Assembly: GCF_013868155.1 (NCBI RefSeq)
Contig: NZ_JACEOG010000001.1
Location: 1,922,001-1,986,000 of the forward strand
Source: Aeromicrobium phoceense
GTDB taxonomy: Bacteria > Actinomycetota > Actinomycetes > Propionibacteriales > Nocardioidaceae
Direction of reading: 5' to 3'
DNA length: 64,000 nt
A program made the position numbers and the translations under genes. Each line of letters starts with the position of its first letter. Position 1 is the stretch's first letter. Shown piece by piece: positions 1 to 8,880 of the stretch. The notes beneath the pieces are model-generated. The model worked only from the letters and a program-made list of their open reading frames with translations, did no database searches and had not been told where the DNA came from.

Positions 1-1092
1 GTCGGCGAGCTGCAGGAGGGCCTGCGTGACCCGCTGCCCGTCGAGGAGCGCCTCACCCTGGGCGGACAGGTCGGTGCGCCAGTCGCGATCGGCCAGCGCC
101 CGGCACCGTGCGGCGACCCCGTCGCCGAGGGTGGGCAGGTCGACCGGCTCGAGACGGATGAAGTCGGGGCGGCGCGCCTTGGCCAGCACCAGCAGCTCGT
201 CGACGAGGCGGGACATGCGGTCGATCTCGTCGAGCAGCAGGGCCCGGGTCTCCTCGACGTCGGCCGGGTCGTCCGGCGCCATCACCTCGAGGTGCCCACG
301 CAGGACGGTCAGGGGAGTGCGCAGCTCGTGGCCGGCGTCGTCGAGCATGCGGCGCTGCGTGGCGAAGGCCGCCTCCAGGCGGTCGAGCATCGCGTTGAAC
401 GTGATCTGCAGGTCGGTGAGGTCGTCGTGGCCGGTGACCTCCAGCCGCTCGTCGAGCGAGCCGGCACTGATGTCCCGGGCGGTGTCGCGCAGGAGGGTCA
501 GCGGCCGGAGCAGGCGACCCGCGAGCCAGGACGACGCCGCCACGACGACGACCAGCGCGAGCAGGCCGACGAGCGCGTAGGTGATGAGCAGGTCGTTGAG
601 CTGCTCCTGGGCCTGCGTGCGGTCGCGGCTCACCACGAGGGCCGCGGTGCGGTCGCCCTCCTGCACCGGGAGAACTCCCACGCGGTAGCGGGCGCCGGCA
701 GCGTCGAAGGTGCGCAGGCCGCCTTTCACGCGGAGGTCCTCCACGAGCGCCGAGAAGCGCGGGGAGTCCAGCAGATTCCGGTCGGAGTCGCCGATGTACT
801 TCGGCCCACCGGTGGTGGGGTACATCCAGACGATCTCGCCGTCGTCGGGCAGCGTGCGGGCGAGGAACGACTCGAGCTGCGCGTCGGCGCCCATGCCCGC
901 GTCGGCCGCGGTGGCGGCGCGGAACTCGGCGAACTCCTGCGCGATCGCCGCGTCGATGCTCTGGTCGATGCGGCGGGATTCCACGACCCACATCGCGACG
1001 CCGGCGGCGAGCAGCGCGGCACCCACGAGCACCGCGATCGCGACGATCAGGCGGCTGCGGACGGAGAACGCGACGCGCGGCCGCCTCACCAC
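1..1092 (-). CDS. Sensor histidine kinase, C-terminus cut by window edge
   Basis: This is a membrane sensor kinase of a two-component system; 364 residues are visible. Reading the minus strand from GTG at 1092 gives a basic N-terminus, a first membrane segment (about residues 14-36), an extracellular sensor region, a second segment near 185-200 and a HAMP linker. The HisKA motif DAGHELRTPL follows, with the phospho-acceptor His at about residue 255. The start of the ATP-binding domain (LLDGQRVTQALLQLAD) runs off the edge. No response regulator lies upstream, so it may lie beyond the left edge. A second GTG at 1089 is an equally possible start. The sensed ligand cannot be read from the sequence. 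Confidence 0.9.
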   Translation of the reverse strand, partial: MVRRPRVAFSVRSRLIVAIAVLVGAALLAAGVAMWVVESRRIDQSIDAAIAQEFAEFRAATAADAGMGADAQLESFLARTLPDDGEIVWMYPTTGGPKYIGDSDRNLLDSPRFSALVEDLRVKGGLRTFDAAGARYRVGVLPVQEGDRTAALVVSRDRTQAQEQLNDLLITYALVGLLALVVVVAASSWLAGRLLRPLTLLRDTARDISAGSLDERLEVTGHDDLTDLQITFNAMLDRLEAAFATQRRMLDDAGHELRTPLTVLRGHLEVMAPDDPADVEETRALLLDEIDRMSRLVDELLVLAKARRPDFIRLEPVDLPTLGDGVAARCRALADRDWRTDLSAQGEALLDGQRVTQALLQLAD

Positions 1093-1113
1093 GCCCGGCT
1101 CCGGCCGCGCGAC

Positions 1114-1431
1114 TCAGTCGTCATCGCGGTCATCGCGGTCGTCGTCCTCACGGTCGTCGGGGGTGTCGTCGTCATCGTCATCGTCGTCGACGGACTTCGG
1201 GGTGGGCTTCACCTGGCTGGGCTCGGTGGGCGCCGGGGTGGTCGGCGGCGGCGCCGAGGGCTTCTCCGTGGCCGGGGTCTGCGTCGTGGCAGCGTCGGTC
1301 GGCGTGATGACGACCGGCACGACCGTTCCGTCGGTGCCCGACGCGGGCATCAGGCGCCCCGCCAGCACGGCGCCCAGCGCGAGGACCACCGCACCGAGCA
1401 GGCCGGCGAGCATGAGGGAGCGGGAGCGCAT
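1114..1431 (-). CDS. Small membrane-anchored protein with poly-Asp tail
   Basis: This 105-aa protein has one N-terminal hydrophobic segment (residues 7-28, after MRSRS), a Thr/Pro/Ala-rich linker and an extremely acidic C-terminus with a run of eight Asp followed by Asp/Arg mixtures. It is probably an exported, membrane-tethered protein with the tail outside, which could bind cations. I recognise no family. It ends 21 nt before the histidine kinase on the same strand, so the two are probably co-transcribed and it may be an accessory subunit of that sensor. That link is inference. Confidence 0.7.
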   Translation of the reverse strand: MRSRSLMLAGLLGAVVLALGAVLAGRLMPASGTDGTVVPVVITPTDAATTQTPATEKPSAPPPTTPAPTEPSQVKPTPKSVDDDDDDDDTPDDREDDDRDDRDDD

Positions 1432-1488
1432 GGTCCCATTCTCCCGGTTCCGGGCCGGATCCGAATGAGCGCTCGATGAGAGTCCTGC

Positions 1489-1980
1489 TCAGCGGAACGC
1501 GGGCGCGCGCGGGGGAGGGTCGGCCGCGCCCTTGCGCAGCATCGGCAGCACCCGGGCCGGGACGAGCTCGGAGAGCACGATCACGCTGCTCGTGCGCGCG
1601 ACCGACCCCGAGCCGCTGATGTGGAGCAGGGTGTCCTTCAGGTCCTCGTGCGAGGTCGCGGCGATCTTGCAGACGATGTCGGCGTCGCCGCTCGTGATGA
1701 ACGCCTCCAGCACGTTCGGCAGCGACTCCAGCTCCTCGGTGACGTCGGCGATGGAGCCCTGAACGATCTGCAGCGTGACGAACGCCTGCACGGGGTGGCC
1801 GGCCGCGGCCAGGTCGATGTCGGGCGCGTAGCCCGTGATGACGCCGGCCTCCTCCATCTTGCGCAGCCGGGAGGCCACGGTGGCGCGGGCAACCCCCAGC
1901 AGGCGCGACAGCTCGAGGTCGCCGACGCGGGGATGGGTGTGCATCGCGTCGATGAGGGCGACGTCCAATCGGTCCAACAT
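1489..1980 (-). CDS. Lrp/AsnC family transcriptional regulator
   Basis: A 163-aa protein with an N-terminal AsnC-type helix-turn-helix (VGDLELSRLLGVARATVASRLRKMEEAGVI) and a C-terminal RAM/AsnC ligand-binding domain (VTLQIVQGSIADVTEELESLPNV through the GDADI motif). The start is ATG at 1980: the sequence before it gives TACGCT six bases upstream and an AGGAC stretch, while an in-frame extension to 2013 would lie across this promoter. It is divergent from the HPPD gene with 118 bp between start codons, so it probably controls phenylalanine/tyrosine catabolism in response to an aromatic amino acid. That role is inferred from position. Confidence 0.88.
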   Translation of the reverse strand: MLDRLDVALIDAMHTHPRVGDLELSRLLGVARATVASRLRKMEEAGVITGYAPDIDLAAAGHPVQAFVTLQIVQGSIADVTEELESLPNVLEAFITSGDADIVCKIAATSHEDLKDTLLHISGSGSVARTSSVIVLSELVPARVLPMLRKGAADPPPRAPAFR

Positions 1981-1993
1981 GTCCTGAGCGTAG

Positions 1994-3298
<1,305 letters not shown>

Positions 3299-3309
3299 GG
3301 AGTCCGCAG

Positions 3310-4488
3310 ATGGCCCACTACCGCAGCGCCGGGCTCGTCCCGCCGAAGCGCCACACCCAGCACCGGGCTGCGGACGGCTCGCTGTACCGCGAGGAGCTGA
3401 TGGGCGAGGAGGGCTTCAGCTCGGACTCGTCGCTGCTCTACCACGTGGGCGTGCCCTCGGCGATCGTCGAGGCGCGCACGTGGGACCTGCCCGACCAGGC
3501 CACGACGCCCAACGAGCCGCTGCTGCCGCGGCACCTCAGGCTGCACGACCTGTTCGCCGACGCCGATCGCGACCTGGTGCGGGGGCGACGGCTCGTGCTC
3601 GGCAACGGCGACGTGCGCATCTCCTACGCCGTCGGCGACCACGTCTCGCCGCTGTACCGCAACGCCACGGGCGACGAGTGCGTCTTCATCGAGTCCGGCA
3701 GCGGCGTGCTGGAGACGGTGTTCGGCCACCTGCCGTTCGGCCCGGGCGACTACCTGCTGGTGCCGCGCGCCACGACCCACCGCTGGGTCCCGGTCGGCGA
3801 GGTGAGGGCCTACTGCATCGAGGCGAACAGCCACATCGGCCCGCCGAAGCGGTACCTGTCGCGATTCGGGCAGCTGCTCGAGCACGCCCCGTACTGCGAG
3901 CGCGACCTGCGCGCACCGAGCAATCCGGAGGTGCGCGACGAGGGCGCGGTGGAGGTCTACGTGAAGCATCGGGGCTCCGGGCCGGCCGGTCTCTCCGGCA
4001 CCGTGCACGTGGTGCCGCGCCACCCCTTCGACGTGGTCGGCTGGGACGGCTGCCTCTACCCCTACGCGTTCAACGTGCGCGACTTCGAGCCGATCACCGG
4101 GCGCGTGCACCAGCCGCCGCCCGTGCACCAGGTGTTCGAGGGGAACAACTTCGTCATCTGCAACTTCGTGCCGCGCAAGGTCGACTACCACCCGCTGGCC
4201 ATCCCGGTGCCGTACTACCACTCGAACGTCGACTCCGACGAGATCATGTTCTACGTCGACGGCGACTACGAGGCGCGCAAGGGCTCGGGCATCGGCAAGG
4301 GCTCGATCTCGGTGCACCCGGGCGGTCACTCGCACGGTCCCCAGCCCTCGGCGATCGAGGCGAGCCTGGGCGCGGAGTCCTTCGACGAGCTCGCCGTCAT
4401 GGTCGACACCTTCCGCCCGCTCGAGCTGGGCGAAGGCGGTCGGGCCGTCGACGACGGGGTCTACCACCTCTCGTGGGGGCGGGGATGA
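3310..4488 (+). CDS. hmgA: Homogentisate 1,2-dioxygenase
   Basis: A cupin-fold iron dioxygenase that opens the ring of homogentisate to maleylacetoacetate. It has 392 residues, shorter than the roughly 440-residue human type. The C-terminal cupin carries PYYHSNVDSDEIMFYVDG and HPGGHSHGP, which supply the His/Glu metal ligands. The His-to-Glu spacing differs slightly from the HRNxMSE motif of classical enzymes, so it belongs to a divergent bacterial subgroup. The assignment rests on the cupin motifs plus its place between HPPD and fumarylacetoacetase. The stop overlaps the next start as ATGA. Confidence 0.9.
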   Translation: MAHYRSAGLVPPKRHTQHRAADGSLYREELMGEEGFSSDSSLLYHVGVPSAIVEARTWDLPDQATTPNEPLLPRHLRLHDLFADADRDLVRGRRLVLGNGDVRISYAVGDHVSPLYRNATGDECVFIESGSGVLETVFGHLPFGPGDYLLVPRATTHRWVPVGEVRAYCIEANSHIGPPKRYLSRFGQLLEHAPYCERDLRAPSNPEVRDEGAVEVYVKHRGSGPAGLSGTVHVVPRHPFDVVGWDGCLYPYAFNVRDFEPITGRVHQPPPVHQVFEGNNFVICNFVPRKVDYHPLAIPVPYYHSNVDSDEIMFYVDGDYEARKGSGIGKGSISVHPGGHSHGPQPSAIEASLGAESFDELAVMVDTFRPLELGEGGRAVDDGVYHLSWGRG

Positions 4489-5189
4489 CGGCGGCGGCCT
4501 TCGAGGCGCTGTTCGACGACGCGGCGATCTTCCCGCCGGGGAACGCGCCGGTGGACGTTGCGGTCAAGGACCACCTCGCCCGGGAGGTGACCCCGGACGC
4601 GGCGCACGTCGGGCCGCTCGTGTGCGACGTCTCGCGCCTGCCGGTGGTGCTCGACGCGGCGGTGCGGCCGGTGCGCGTCTCCGTCGTGGGCACCGTGGAG
4701 GAGCTGGCACCCGCCCTCCGAGGGCTGATGGGGTCGCCGGTCGAGCCCGTCGCCGCCGAGCTGCGCGGGCCGATCTCCCTGCTGCCCGACCTGCCGGTGC
4801 ACTCGATCGCCGTCGAGATGCCGTGGGGAGCGGGGTTCCACGTGCCTCCGGGCGCCCTGCTGAAGCTGCGGTGCGGTGGTGGGTACGTGCCGACGGTGGA
4901 GGAGCTGGCCGGGGCGATCGTGCACTGCGTCGAGCACGGCAAGGCGTTCAAGCTGACAGCAGGACTGCACTCGGCGATCGCGCACGACGGCGCGCACGGC
5001 TTCGTCAACGTCATGGCCGCGGTCGTCGCGGCCACCCGGGGCCAGGACCCGGCGCCGGTGCTGACGTCCGCCGCGGAGGACCTCGACCTGGAGTCCCTCG
5101 GCGAGTCGCGACGCCTGTTCCGGTCGATCGGCACGTGCAGCATCGACGAGCCGCTGGCCGACCTGCGTGCGCTGGGGCTGCTGGGATGA
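4485..5189 (+). CDS. Conserved protein of unknown function in homogentisate operon
   Basis: A 234-aa soluble protein with no signal peptide or membrane segment. It starts MTAAAFEALFDDAAIFPPGNAP, has a central LRCGGGYVPTVEELAGAI and KAFKLTAGLHSAI block and ends with SIGTCSIDEPLADLRALGLLG. I associate this pattern with uncharacterised bacterial proteins and know no activity for it. It overlaps the dioxygenase upstream and fumarylacetoacetase downstream by 4 nt each, so it is translationally coupled to both. The pathway step missing from the operon is maleylacetoacetate isomerase; this gene sits exactly where that enzyme would be expected, but no thiol-binding motif is evident. Confidence 0.85.
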   Translation: MTAAAFEALFDDAAIFPPGNAPVDVAVKDHLAREVTPDAAHVGPLVCDVSRLPVVLDAAVRPVRVSVVGTVEELAPALRGLMGSPVEPVAAELRGPISLLPDLPVHSIAVEMPWGAGFHVPPGALLKLRCGGGYVPTVEELAGAIVHCVEHGKAFKLTAGLHSAIAHDGAHGFVNVMAAVVAATRGQDPAPVLTSAAEDLDLESLGESRRLFRSIGTCSIDEPLADLRALGLLG

Positions 5190-6334
5190 CCGAGTTCACC
5201 GCAGGCACGCTGCCGTACTGCAGCTTCACGGCGCCCGACCTCGACGGACCCCACGTGGGCGTCGGGGTGGGCACCCGCGTGCTCGACGTGACCGCGCTGG
5301 CCCCGCACGTGCTGCCGGACCACGCGCACCTGTTCACGTCCGGCACGCTCGACGAGCTCCTCGCAGCCGGACCGCAGGTGTGGGCGGCGGTGCGGTCGGC
5401 GCTGCTGGACCACGTCGCCCGATCGCCGGCGACCCGCCCCGCTGAGGAGGTGCGGCTGCTGCTGCCGTTCACCGTCGCCGACTACGTGGACTTCTACGCC
5501 TCGCGCCACCACGCGACGAACGTCGGCCGCATCTTCCGGCCCGACGGCGAGCCCCTCACGCCCACCTGGGACCCCCTGCCGATCGGCTACCACGGCAGGG
5601 CGGGGACCGTCGTCGTCTCCGGGACCCCCGTCCGGCGACCGTCCGGGCAGACGCGTACCGCCGACGGGACGATCGCCTTCGGCCCGAGCGCGAAGCTCGA
5701 CATCGAGGCCGAGATCGGCTTCGTGGTCGGTGCCGGGTCCGAGCTCGGCGCGACGGTCGGCGTCGGCGCGTTCGAGCAGCACGTCTTCGGCGTCTGCGTC
5801 GTGAACGACTGGTCCGCCCGCGACATCCAGGCGTGGGAGTACGTGCCGCTCGGCCCGTTCCTGGGCAAGTCGTTCGCGACGTCGGTGTCGCCGTGGATCG
5901 TCCCCTGGGCCGCGCTGGCCGACGCCCGGATCGACCCGCCGGCCCCTCACGTCGACCTCCAGGAGTACCTGCGCCCCGCGGGCCACGGCCTCGACCTGGA
6001 GCTGACGGTGTCGATCAACGACACGGTCGTCTCGCGGCCGCCGTTCGCGACCATGGCCTGGACGCCGGCCCAGATGCTGGCCCACCTCACGGTCAACGGC
6101 GCCTCGCTGCGCCCCGGCGACCTGTTCGCGTCCGGCACGGTCAGCGGCCCGGAGCGCGACCAGGTCGGGTCGCTGCTGGAGCTGACCTGGAACGGCACCG
6201 AGCCACTGAAGCTGGAGGACGGGAGCGAGCGGTCGTTCCTGCTCGACGGGGACCGCGTCACCATCACGGCCGCGGCCCGCACCCACGACGGACGACTCGT
6301 GCCGCTGGGCGAGGTCGACGGAGTCGTGGCCTGA
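5186..6334 (+). CDS. fahA: Fumarylacetoacetase
   Basis: It hydrolyses fumarylacetoacetate to fumarate and acetoacetate, the last step of tyrosine breakdown. The 382-aa protein has an N-terminal SH3-like domain (PYCSFTAPDLDGPHVGVGVG) followed by the FAH catalytic domain. Characteristic segments are DFYASRHHATNVGRIFRP, the metal-binding EAEIGFVVG, VNDWSARDIQAWEY and PLGPFLGKSFATSVSPWIV. The start overlaps the preceding stop (ATGA at 5186). The phenylalanine hydroxylase gene follows after a 20-nt gap with its own GGGGAGGAG ribosome-binding site. Confidence 0.96.
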   Translation: MTEFTAGTLPYCSFTAPDLDGPHVGVGVGTRVLDVTALAPHVLPDHAHLFTSGTLDELLAAGPQVWAAVRSALLDHVARSPATRPAEEVRLLLPFTVADYVDFYASRHHATNVGRIFRPDGEPLTPTWDPLPIGYHGRAGTVVVSGTPVRRPSGQTRTADGTIAFGPSAKLDIEAEIGFVVGAGSELGATVGVGAFEQHVFGVCVVNDWSARDIQAWEYVPLGPFLGKSFATSVSPWIVPWAALADARIDPPAPHVDLQEYLRPAGHGLDLELTVSINDTVVSRPPFATMAWTPAQMLAHLTVNGASLRPGDLFASGTVSGPERDQVGSLLELTWNGTEPLKLEDGSERSFLLDGDRVTITAAARTHDGRLVPLGEVDGVVA

Positions 6335-6354
6335 CGGCCACGGGGAGGAGAGAC

Positions 6355-7239
6355 ATGTTCGAGGAAGGCCAGTACTTCGCGCCGATCGTCACCAAGGGCG
6401 ACGGCAGCGTCTCGGTGCAGCTGGGGGAGGGGCATCCCGGGCTGGAGGATCCCGAGTACCGCGCGCGGCGCGACCGCATCGCGACGGCGGCGGCGCAGTG
6501 GGAGCCGGGCGACCCGGCCCCGCTCATCGACTACACGGACGACGAGCACGAGGTCTGGCGCGTCGTGTGCGCCGACCTGCACGAGAAGCACCGGGAGTAC
6601 GCCTGCCAGGAGTACCTCGACGGCAAGGAGGCGTTCGGCCTGGCCGAGGACCATGTGCCCCAGCTCCACGAGCTGTCCGAGGCGCTCGCGCCCCTGACCG
6701 GCTTCGCCTACCAGCCGGCGGCGGGCCTGGTGCCGCTGCGCGAGTTCTACGGCGCGCTCGCCGACAAGAAATTCTGGGCGACGCAGTACGTGCGCCACCA
6801 CTCGGTGCCGCTCTACACGCCGGAGCCGGACGTGCTGCACGAGGTCGTCGGGCACGGGAACACGCTCGCCGACCGCCGGTTCACCGACCTCTACGAGGCA
6901 GCGGGCGCGGCGGCCCGGCGCGTGGAGTCCGACGAGGCGCTGGAGTTCGTCAGCAAGGTCTTCTGGTTCACGCTGGAGTTCGGCGTGGTCCACGAGTCCG
7001 ACGGGTTGAAGGCCTACGGCGCGGGGATCCTGTCGAGCCCGGGGGAGATCGAGGAGTTCCGCCACATGGCGATCCGGCCGCTCGACCTCGCCGACATGGG
7101 CACGACCGACTACGACATCACCCACTACCAGGAGGTGCTGTTCGCGGCCTCGTCGTTCAGCCAGGTCCAGGACGTCGTCGGCGGCTTCTGGGACACCTGC
7201 ACCGACGACTCGATCGCCGCGTTGAAGGTCGCTGCCTGA
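6355..7239 (+). CDS. phhA: Phenylalanine 4-monooxygenase
   Basis: It hydroxylates phenylalanine to tyrosine with O2 and a pterin cofactor and so feeds phenylalanine into the homogentisate pathway. The 294-aa protein is a single catalytic domain of the biopterin-dependent aromatic hydroxylase family, without the N-terminal ACT domain of animal enzymes. The iron triad is His162 and His167 (VLHEVVGHGN) and Glu208 (FWFTLEFGV); the 5- and 41-residue spacings match bacterial enzymes. A strong GGGGAGGAGAGAC site precedes ATG 6355. It is last in the operon. The tyrosine aminotransferase needed between this enzyme and HPPD is not in the window. Confidence 0.96.
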   Translation: MFEEGQYFAPIVTKGDGSVSVQLGEGHPGLEDPEYRARRDRIATAAAQWEPGDPAPLIDYTDDEHEVWRVVCADLHEKHREYACQEYLDGKEAFGLAEDHVPQLHELSEALAPLTGFAYQPAAGLVPLREFYGALADKKFWATQYVRHHSVPLYTPEPDVLHEVVGHGNTLADRRFTDLYEAAGAAARRVESDEALEFVSKVFWFTLEFGVVHESDGLKAYGAGILSSPGEIEEFRHMAIRPLDLADMGTTDYDITHYQEVLFAASSFSQVQDVVGGFWDTCTDDSIAALKVAA

Positions 7240-7272
7240 GGACGGCCGGGGCTGATGTGGCACAGTGTCGCC

Positions 7273-8205
7273 GTGGCGATCTGGAAGGCGGTCGACGGGG
7301 CTCCCGACACTTCGGTGTCCGAGCCGACGGCCGTGACGATCGGGAACTTCGACGGCGTCCACCGAGGCCACCAGTCCCTGCTCGCCGCCACGCGCGCCGT
7401 GGCCGGCGACCTCTCCACGGTGGCGATCACCTTCGATCCGCACCCTGTCGCGATCTTCGCGCCCGACCGTGCGCCCGTCCGGCTGACGACGCTCGAGCGT
7501 CGCATCGAGCTGCTGCACCAGCACGGCGCCGACCACGTGCGCGTCCTGGACTTCACCAGGGAGATGGCCTCCTGGTCGCCCGTCGAGTTCGTGCAGGCCG
7601 TCGTGCTCGACCAGTGCCACGCGCGCGCCGTCGTGGTGGGGGAGGGCTTCCGCTACGGCAGTCGTGCCTCCGGCTCGATCGAGACCCTCGCGGCCTCGGG
7701 CGCCGAGCACGGCTTCGTCGCGCAGGAGTCCGCGCTCGCCGGGGACGAGGAGGCCTTCTCGTCCACCCGGGTGCGCGCCGCGGTCGCCGCGGGTAACGTC
7801 GAGCTCGCCGCCGAGCTGCTCGGCCGCTCCCACGAGGTCGAGGGCGTCGTTGTCGAGGGCGACCGCCGCGGCCGCGACCTCGGATTCCCGACGGCGAACG
7901 TGCCGGTCGACGCCACCTACGCGGTCCCGCCCGACGGCGTGTACGCCACCCGGCTGCTGCTGCCCGACGGCACGCGGCTTCCCGGAGCCACGTCGGTGGG
8001 CACCAATCCCACCTTCGAGGGTGTGGTGGGACGCCGCGTGGAGACCTACGTGCTCGACCGCGACGATCTCCAGCTGTACGGGCAGCGGGTGCGCGTGGAG
8101 TTCGTCGCGCGACTGCGCGAGATGGTCGCCTACGACTCGCTCGACGCGCTCGTCGAGCAGATGCACCGCGACGTGGCCCAGGCGCGCGCGGCACTGCTCG
8201 CCTGA
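7273..8205 (+). CDS. ribF: Bifunctional riboflavin kinase / FAD synthetase
   Basis: It phosphorylates riboflavin to FMN and adenylates FMN to FAD. The N-terminal FAD-synthetase domain shows TIGNFDGVHRGHQSLL, and the C-terminal flavokinase domain shows GDRRGRDLGFPTANVPV, with a 310-aa total length typical of the family. I chose GTG 7273 (VAIWKAVDG), whose distance to the first motif is normal; an ATG at 7255 is possible. It lies upstream of rpsO in the same direction, which is the usual order in this group. Confidence 0.95.
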   Translation: MAIWKAVDGAPDTSVSEPTAVTIGNFDGVHRGHQSLLAATRAVAGDLSTVAITFDPHPVAIFAPDRAPVRLTTLERRIELLHQHGADHVRVLDFTREMASWSPVEFVQAVVLDQCHARAVVVGEGFRYGSRASGSIETLAASGAEHGFVAQESALAGDEEAFSSTRVRAAVAAGNVELAAELLGRSHEVEGVVVEGDRRGRDLGFPTANVPVDATYAVPPDGVYATRLLLPDGTRLPGATSVGTNPTFEGVVGRRVETYVLDRDDLQLYGQRVRVEFVARLREMVAYDSLDALVEQMHRDVAQARAALLA

Positions 8206-8218
8206 CCCCGCATGGCGA

Positions 8219-8249
8219 TTGGCCCAGCGCGGGCCCGCGCTGATACCCT
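8219..8249 (+). promoter_or_regulatory. Probable rpsO promoter
   Basis: A TTGGCC at 8219-8224 and a GATACCCT (-10 TACCCT, 8244-8249) are separated by 19 nt. The spacer contains a perfect 14-bp palindrome, GCGCGGGCCCGCGC, at 8227-8240, which could be a regulator site or chance in GC-rich DNA. Transcription would start near 8256 and leave an 80-nt 5' leader before rpsO. Confidence 0.55.
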
Positions 8250-8336
8250 GATGGTTGCCGTAGATCGGCCACGGAACGAGAGTGCCCCGGTGAACAGGCC
8301 CGGGCGCGCCGTGCAACGGACATCCCAAGGAGAAAC

Positions 8337-8627
8337 GTGTCGAAGAAGACTGCTGCCCCCACGGTGGCGAACCTGTCGAAGAGCGAGATCATCGCCGAGT
8401 ACGCCACCAGCGAGGGCGACACCGGATCCGCGGAGGTCCAGATCGCGCTGCTCACCGGCCGCATCTCGCACCTGACCGGACACCTGCAGGAGCACAAGCA
8501 CGACCACCACAGCCGTCGCGGCCTGCTGCTGCTCGTCGGCCAGCGTCGCCGCCTGCTGAACTACCTGCAGAACGAGGACATCGAGCGCTACCGCTCGCTC
8601 ATCGAGCGACTCGGCCTGCGCCGCTGA
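8337..8627 (+). CDS. rpsO: 30S ribosomal protein S15
   Basis: A small-subunit primary binding protein that contacts 16S rRNA helices 20-22. It is 96 residues and contains the S15 signature [38 protein letters not shown]-type helices and the [24 protein letters not shown] end. The start is GTG (GTGTCGAAGAAG) after an AAGGAGAAAC ribosome-binding site. The pairing with pnp downstream is the conserved bacterial order. Confidence 0.98.
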   Translation: MSKKTAAPTVANLSKSEIIAEYATSEGDTGSAEVQIALLTGRISHLTGHLQEHKHDHHSRRGLLLLVGQRRRLLNYLQNEDIERYRSLIERLGLRR

Positions 8628-8632
8628 CATCG

Positions 8633-8664
8633 CGGGCGGTCATCCCTTCGGGGGTGGCCGCCCG
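8633..8664 (+). terminator. Hairpin terminator after rpsO
   Basis: A stem formed by GGGCGGTCATCC and GGGTGGCCGCCC, using a few G-U pairs, around a short CTTCGG-type loop lies directly after the rpsO stop. It probably ends or attenuates transcription between rpsO and pnp. No T-run follows, as is common in actinobacteria. Confidence 0.65.
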
Positions 8665-8848
8665 TTCCGCATCACCACGCTGTACCTGAAACAACTGCAT
8701 CTGAATCACCCATGACGAGGTCGGCGATTGCTCGGTCCTCGGTAGTGGCCCTCGGAGCCCTTGGGGCGACCGCGGGCCTCGATCGAAGACCGGCCCGGCC
8801 CGGGTCCGAACGCGGACCGCGCCGGCGCAGCCACCTCGTCCCGACAGC

Positions 8849-8867
8849 GCAGGGGAGCATCCCCTGC
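8849..8867 (+). promoter_or_regulatory. Hairpin immediately upstream of pnp start
   Basis: GCAGGGGA and TCCCCTGC form a perfect 8-bp stem with a GCA loop, ending 3 nt before the AAGGGAC ribosome-binding site of pnp. Many bacterial pnp leaders carry a hairpin that the enzyme or an RNase uses for autoregulation. This structure sits in the right place for that, but its role here is inferred. Confidence 0.6.
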
Positions 8868-8880
8868 AGAAGGGACATCA

